DNA of 64,000 nt from Limnomonas spitsbergensis (Eukaryota > Chlorophyta > Chlorophyceae > Chlamydomonadales), in NCBI GenBank assembly GCA_037349105.1, contig JAYJMM010000116.1:1-64000 (forward strand), written 5' to 3'. Positions 63,101 through 64,000 of this stretch are shown one piece after another. Both the position numbers and the translations under genes were made by a program. Position 1 is the stretch's first letter. Each line of letters starts with the position of its first letter. The notes under the pieces are model-generated. The model searched no databases. It saw only the letters and a program-made list of their open reading frames with translations, and was not told the origin of the DNA.

Positions 63101-64000
63101 TTGGCAGATGTGGCTGTACAGCACCCTGGGTGGTTTCTGCCGTGTCAGCTCCTGATGCTGCAACCTGTGGTATGCTGGGTAGACGCGGCTGTACCACACC
63201 GCCATGCCCAGGGGGGTGTGTGATTTCCCCAAGCGCTCCCTGCAGCAGTAGGTAGAGAACCTGGGTGAATGGACCGATGACGGAAGCATACGTAATTGAA
63301 GAGGCGCTTTCACACACAGCCAATGGCAGGCCGAGGTCTGTAAGGGGCCCTGGCATCTTGGTGGAGCTACCCATGCGTATGTCCAGGAAAAAACTGATAT
63401 CTAGCATATTGTTGTCTTTGCACCCAAATGCGAGGAGCGGGCCCGAGGTCAGGCTGCTTCAGGATCGTTATGTTTTCTGTTCTCTAAATCTTTGAACGAT
63501 GAGTGCCTGACAGATTTATGGAGAGAGAAGCTTTCAGAAAAATTTATGGTTGTAGAACACCCTGGAGTTGTTAACAGGCATGCACTCGTGCATGCGGGGG
63601 CGGGTCTGGCGGGGCAACCTGCAGACCAGCAAGTACCCCCAGTTCAAAGATGACATGCACGGGGCGTTTATTACCGTAACCTGAATCAAGTAAATGGACA
63701 CAGTGGGTGAGCGATTAGACAGCATGCCAGCTCTAAGCTGCAACAGCTGTGTTGCAACTTGCACGAGCAGGGCATGCAGGTCGGTACGCTGCTGCAGTGC
63801 GCTTGCTCCTCAGCCCATGAACAATGGATTCACGGGAGGCGTCGTCATCCCTTTGAGCTCCTCTATCTCTTGCAAGCGTATCGCGCACGAGCCATGCCCG
63901 CACTCTCGCCTGTTGGCACCTCTCGTCGCAAGGGCTCCATCGACGATGGCGACAACGCAACACCATCGCCATGCACCATCAGCTCAGCAAAAGCAGCAAG
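44807..64000 (-). CDS. Multi-exon gene of unknown function, 5' end outside the window
   Basis: Overall gene model on the minus strand, built by joining coding-like segments at GT-AG junctions: 63920-64000, 63619-63680, 62817-63453, 61776-61990, 60472-61513, 59645-60043, 49711-50286, 48438-49223, 46412-46579, 45604-45785 and 44807-45167. The phase agrees at all ten junctions and the total is 4,509 nt, or 1,502 codons plus TGA. The N-terminal third looks globular; the middle is acidic, Gln-rich and probably coiled-coil; residues about 1005-1266 are Ala/Asp-rich. I recognise no family. Weak points are the 9.4-kb intron holding the 23-bp satellite and the 1.9-kb intron 46580-48437; the last three exons could be a separate gene. 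The start lies beyond 64,000. Confidence 0.45.
45168..45603 (-). other. Predicted intron (436 bp)
   Basis: Begins GTGGGTGCGGG after TTCAG and ends in a pyrimidine-rich stretch before GCGGCTCAG. No other gene or repeat seen inside. Confidence 0.45.
45604..45785 (-). CDS. Internal exon, hypothetical protein
   Basis: A 182-bp exon with acceptor TTCGAGACAG and donor TTCAG/GTGGGTG. It encodes about 60 residues starting VWDLTQALASGG and ending SSEAREF plus two bases of an Arg codon. It starts in phase 0, matching the end of exon 46412-46579, and leaves two bases, matching the acceptor at 45167. The middle (GWRDFAGRLWLLAMFHSVG) is an amphipathic, helix-like segment; the Ala-rich stretch before it is low complexity. 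No family recognised. The competing frame on the same strand lacks this phase agreement. Confidence 0.5.
45833..45848. repeat. Short perfect hairpin
   Basis: CCGGCC, loop TTAC, GGCCGG: a six-base-pair GC stem inside the predicted intron. Two related GCCGG/CTACCGGC segments flank it. Role unknown. Confidence 0.5.
46267..46301 (+). repeat. Interstitial telomere-type repeat (CCCTAAA)5
   Basis: Five tandem heptamers of CCCTAAA, the fourth being CCCTAAG. This is the Arabidopsis-type telomere unit, also found in many green algae (established knowledge). It is far too short to be a functional telomere and is embedded in unique sequence inside a predicted intron. The minus strand, the coding strand of the gene, reads TTTAGGG. 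Confidence 0.85.
46412..46579 (-). CDS. Exon encoding MFSMGVPSRSSS..., first or internal
   Basis: A 168-bp, 56-codon segment. It begins at an ATG (46579) that directly follows CCCACACAG, so it could be either a first exon with its own start or an internal phase-0 exon. It ends at a strong donor, CACCCTCAG/GTATGTT. The peptide is Ser-rich at first, then DSLPAFFPAGTRFFHNSGHP, which reads like ordinary protein. The frame is continuous with exon 45604-45785. As a separate gene (46579 to 44807, three exons, 711 nt) the product would be 236 aa. As part of the larger gene it would follow exon 48438-49223, which also ends in phase 0. Confidence 0.5.
46580..46622. repeat. GT-rich microsatellite
   Basis: Imperfect GTGTGGGTT/TGTGTGTGG run on the plus strand ending in GGGGGCGGGGCGGGGG. 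On the minus strand it is the pyrimidine-rich side of the acceptor before exon 46412-46579. Confidence 0.6.
47160..47545 (-). repeat. Four decayed tandem copies of a ~109-bp unit with exon-like content
   Basis: Copies begin near 47167, 47276, 47390 and 47500 on the plus strand. Copies 1 and 2 share AGTGGCAGCAC, ATTCTTNTCGC and CATCTGCANGGC; copies 3 and 4 are more diverged. On the minus strand copies 1 and 2 each look like a small exon: acceptor TGCAG/AT, then VAKAAGAREELGSAATQ in one and MAGTARVRKEFYGAATTG in the other. Both read on from a single-base carry and could join each other through donor GAG/GTTGTC. This may be an old tandem exon duplication, now decaying. I could not join it in phase to the flanking exons. 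Confidence 0.45.
48278..48336 (-). pseudogene. Partial duplicate of the adjacent exon end
   Basis: About 50 bp resembling the 3' end of exon 48438-49223, shifted by about 150 bp. Read on the minus strand it gives HGKLILQWLQQRQ before CAG/GTGTGGGAC, against HGKLIMQWLQQQRQ before CAG/GTGTGAATG in the main exon. It has a possible acceptor (GTGAATGCAG), but its phase does not follow the main exon. It is either a relic or a mutually exclusive alternative end. Confidence 0.45.
48438..49223 (-). CDS. Ala/Asp-rich internal exon, hypothetical protein
   Basis: Exactly 262 codons between acceptor GTTGGTGCAG and donor GGCAG/GTGTGAATG, phase 0 at both ends. It opens with VHFFHRPPKS, followed by a basic Ala/Arg/Gly stretch. 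The acidic middle includes VDVDEDAEQ and HADADYADAG, then VDDADADDYDGYDD. The end is better conserved-looking: SWDISGRNIAAEMSEEEVTA, then GRHFFHGKLIMQWLQQQRQ, an amphipathic helix. The Asp-Ala part is encoded by GATGCC-type hexamers, the reverse complement of the unit of the giant satellite. No domain recognised. The opposite-strand frames are explained by GC bias. Confidence 0.55.
49224..49710 (-). other. Predicted intron (487 bp) with minisatellite
   Basis: Begins with a strong donor, CTG/GTGAGAG, and ends GTGCAG. Roughly half of it is the 35-37-bp minisatellite at 49412-49663. Confidence 0.5.
49412..49663. repeat. Seven-copy 35-37-bp minisatellite
   Basis: CTGCAG marks fall at 49431, 49466, 49501, 49538, 49574, 49609 and 49645. 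Each unit reads CTGCTCTGCAGCAGTACAT, then ATTAGTGCATC and a C run of 6-9 bases. Only the C run changes in length, which explains the 35-37-bp spacing. It lies in a predicted intron. Confidence 0.93.
49711..50286 (-). CDS. Gln-rich exon, distal copy of a duplicated exon
   Basis: 192 codons from acceptor CCTTTTCAG to donor CTG/GTGAGAG, phase 0 at both ends. The first ~80 residues (VKPQSQQQQMSSLLAALTTQ, then HEHQMSSLARTNQLGVQ and LELHQGLAELAADPTKLF) are nearly identical to exon 59645-60043, about 96% at DNA level over some 260 bp. They look like a helical, possibly coiled-coil region. After KEGDDYSAGEERLREA the sequence diverges into an Arg/Gly/Ala-rich stretch and ends SEVDLSLGKLAL. This copy lacks the LKPWQ end of its partner. 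A stop (TAG) follows soon after if the donor is not used. Confidence 0.55.
50287..50683 (-). other. Unique part of the long intron, left side
   Basis: About 400 bp of unique, AT-richer DNA between the duplicated exon and the 23-bp satellite. It includes TTTAAATGCACAAAATAAC and a short A/T-rich patch near 50390. No gene seen. Homology to the other exon copy stops near 50308. Confidence 0.5.
50684..59450. repeat. 23-bp satellite, about 381 copies
   Basis: Tandem unit of 23 bp, CATCCCTGGACTGGTTCGG then ACAT, over 8,767 bp. Recurrent variants are ATTCC, CTGATTCGG, GGTCTAATTCGG, GACAACATCC, CACTATTCC, CCCTAAACTGG and GGACAGG. The variant TCTAATTCGG occurs at 51017, 51937, 52351, 53455 and 54536; all four spacings (920, 414, 1104, 1081) are exact multiples of 23, so the register is held over kilobases. 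One 2-bp deletion is visible near 54614 (TTCGGATCATCC). Repeating groups of variants show higher-order blocks, for instance 47 units. The plus strand is open in all three frames between TGA/TAA variants; the minus strand has a stop in each 69-bp cycle. It is not related to the GGCATC array. Confidence 0.97.
59451..59644 (-). other. Unique part of the long intron, right side
   Basis: 194 bp between the last 23-bp unit and the donor CAG/GTGGGGGG of exon 59645-60043. The array ends abruptly after GACATCATC. No other feature seen. Confidence 0.5.
59645..60043 (-). CDS. Gln/Glu-rich exon, proximal copy of a duplicated exon
   Basis: Exactly 133 codons between acceptor CCTTATCAG and donor CCATGGCAG/GTGGGG, phase 0 at both ends. 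It begins VKPQSQQQQMSSLLAALTTQ and shares its first ~80 residues with exon 49711-50286. Its own second half is very acidic (KEEEEAEEVDEEDEEEDG), then REERQAELAVLRGMLMLRQL and finally KPQLKPWQ. The preceding exon also ends in PLKPWQ at its donor, so the junction sequence LKPWQ/VKPQ may be an old exon-duplication unit. Helical and probably coiled-coil; no family recognised. Confidence 0.55.
60044..60471 (-). other. Predicted intron (428 bp)
   Basis: From donor CAG/GTGGGAAGAG to acceptor CCTTATCAG. AT-richer than the exons, no repeat or other gene seen. Confidence 0.45.
60472..61513 (-). CDS. Large acidic, Gln-rich exon, hypothetical protein
   Basis: 347 codons plus one leading base, from acceptor CCTGTCTGTGTAG to donor CCATGGCAG/GTGGGAAG. 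The leading G completes the Arg codon opened by exon 61776-61990, giving VAGDF-R-PFWLGDRLLVSHW. Order along the exon: a globular-looking start (PFWLGDRLLVSHWVKLFYEN), an Arg/Ala/Gly-rich part, an acidic run (EEEEGGWEEEEEED), a basic stretch (RSRKRHLARVRQTK) next to EQQQEQM, a helical acidic part (MIDDFLEAMWMLSG), a Gln run, and VRPRLLAILAKVLGSFSENV near the end. It may be a scaffold or nuclear protein, but this is only composition. An ATG at 61584, upstream in the same frame, is an alternative start. Confidence 0.55.
61514..61775 (-). other. Predicted intron (262 bp)
   Basis: Donor TTCAG/GTAATGG, acceptor with a good pyrimidine tract ending TGTGTAG. An alternative acceptor at 61734 (ATACAG) would lead to a quick stop (PVGDITK then TGA), and reading through the donor gives TAA at once. 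Either would end the gene here, so a shorter transcript is possible. Confidence 0.45.
61776..61990 (-). CDS. Internal exon, hypothetical protein
   Basis: 215 bp, 71 codons plus two bases, from acceptor TTGCTGCTGCCCAG to donor GACTTCAG/GTAATGG. It encodes VVSCFCALLCSHQCSERL (Cys-rich), NPQPVLALMGQDPTRMDT, then AAAAMQLGYDAASYAPMLAE and AGGATGFVAGDF. The even mix of residues and the phase match on both sides (phase 0 in, two bases out) favour real coding. No family recognised. Confidence 0.55.
61991..62816 (-). other. Predicted intron (826 bp) with 17-bp minisatellite
   Basis: From a strong donor, TACAAG/GTGAGCC, to CTGCTGCCCAG. The 3' quarter holds the minisatellite at 62022-62235, close to the acceptor. 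A minus-strand open stretch near 62540-62620 ends in GAGAG/GTGAGCC and might be an optional exon; its phase does not fit the main chain. Confidence 0.45.
62022..62235 (+). repeat. 17-bp G-rich minisatellite
   Basis: About twelve imperfect units of CATGGGGGGCAAGAGTG (17 bp), with variants CATGGGAAGC, CAGGGGGGGC and a shorter CATGGGGGGCGAGTG. The plus strand carries G6-G7 runs. Located in a predicted intron. Confidence 0.9.
62817..63453 (-). CDS. Internal exon, hypothetical protein
   Basis: 637 bp, one base completing the previous codon plus 212 codons, from acceptor CCTGAAGCAG to a strong donor, TACAAG/GTGAGCCCC. The first ~80 residues look globular: TSGPLLAFGCKDNNMLDISF, then FLDIRMGSSTKMPGPLTDLG, LPLAVCESASSITYASVIGP and FTQVLYLLLQGALGEI. 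After that comes a long Ala/Ser/Gln-rich linker with a run of six Ser from AGC codons, then ASAGWHPKHGWVSMYK at the end. The phase agrees with both neighbours. I do not recognise the domain. The linker could be partly intronic, but it stays open and in frame. Confidence 0.55.
63619..63680 (-). CDS. Small internal exon
   Basis: 62 bp between acceptor TTTACTTGATTCAG and donor CTGCAG/GTTGCC. It encodes VTVINAPCMSSLNWGYLLVC plus two bases that, with the next exon, make Ser. Phase 0 in and two bases out fit both neighbours. The donor is weaker than the others; skipping it keeps the frame open to TGA near 63533. Confidence 0.4.
63920..64000 (-). CDS. Exon cut by the window edge, most upstream part of the gene
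   Basis: 27 codons from the window edge to donor CGAGAG/GTGCCAACAG, ending in phase 0. It encodes LAAFAELMVHGDGVALSPSS then MEPLRRE. Without the donor the frame reaches TAG about 50 bp later. The start of the gene and its promoter are outside the window. No family recognised. Confidence 0.4.

Noticed and set aside
1..64000. tRNA, rRNA or transposable-element genes
   Set aside because: By eye I found no tRNA-like cloverleaf with a GTTCGA box, no rRNA-like block, and no reverse transcriptase, integrase or transposase motifs. A covariance-model and profile search would be decisive.

Overview
The window looks like nuclear DNA of a green alga, most likely a chlorophyte of the Chlamydomonadales/Volvocales type. 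This is inferred from GC-rich, intron-rich genes with GT-AG introns, proteins rich in Gln, Ala, Ser and Glu with CAG/GCA codon runs, many minisatellites, and a short plant/algal-type telomeric motif (CCCTAAA) inside an intron. Nothing bacterial is present: no operons, rRNA, tRNA, insertion sequence or CRISPR array was seen.

Layout. (1) Positions 1 to about 43,834 are the right-hand part of one very large satellite that continues past the left edge. It is built from the hexamer GGCATC and the octamers GGGGCATC and TGGGCATC, joined by short variant 'anchor' sequences into higher-order units of about 0.9-1.2 kb. Within it are a perfect 4,500-bp GGCATC tract (750 copies, 23,018-27,517), a second perfect tract of 1,062 bp (177 copies, 28,017-29,078), and a third of 534 bp with one variant unit (41,561-42,094). 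None of these motifs makes a stop codon in any of the six frames, so the many huge open frames here are composition artefacts and are not annotated as genes. (2) Positions 43,835 to about 50,683 are unique sequence with exons on the minus strand. (3) Positions 50,684-59,450 are a second, unrelated satellite of a 23-bp unit (about 381 copies) that keeps its 23-bp register almost without indels. (4) Positions 59,451-64,000 are unique sequence with more minus-strand exons.

Genes. By joining open segments at splice-like sites and checking phase across every junction, I get a minus-strand gene that enters at 64,000 and reads leftward: exons 63920-64000, 63619-63680, 62817-63453, 61776-61990, 60472-61513, 59645-60043, 49711-50286 and 48438-49223. 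All junctions are in phase, giving 1,266 codons so far. Three further exons (46412-46579, 45604-45785, 44807-45167 with stop TGA) form either a separate 236-aa gene or the 3' end of the same gene, since the phase also fits; the joined partial product would be 1,502 aa. I do not recognise the protein family. In this model the 8.8-kb satellite lies in one 9.4-kb intron between two near-identical copies of the same exon start, and two other introns carry smaller minisatellites.

The main points of interest are the scale and purity of the GGCATC satellite, its G-quadruplex-capable octamer arrays, the exon duplication around the 23-bp satellite, and an Asp-Ala-rich segment in a nearby exon that is encoded by the same hexamer as the giant satellite.
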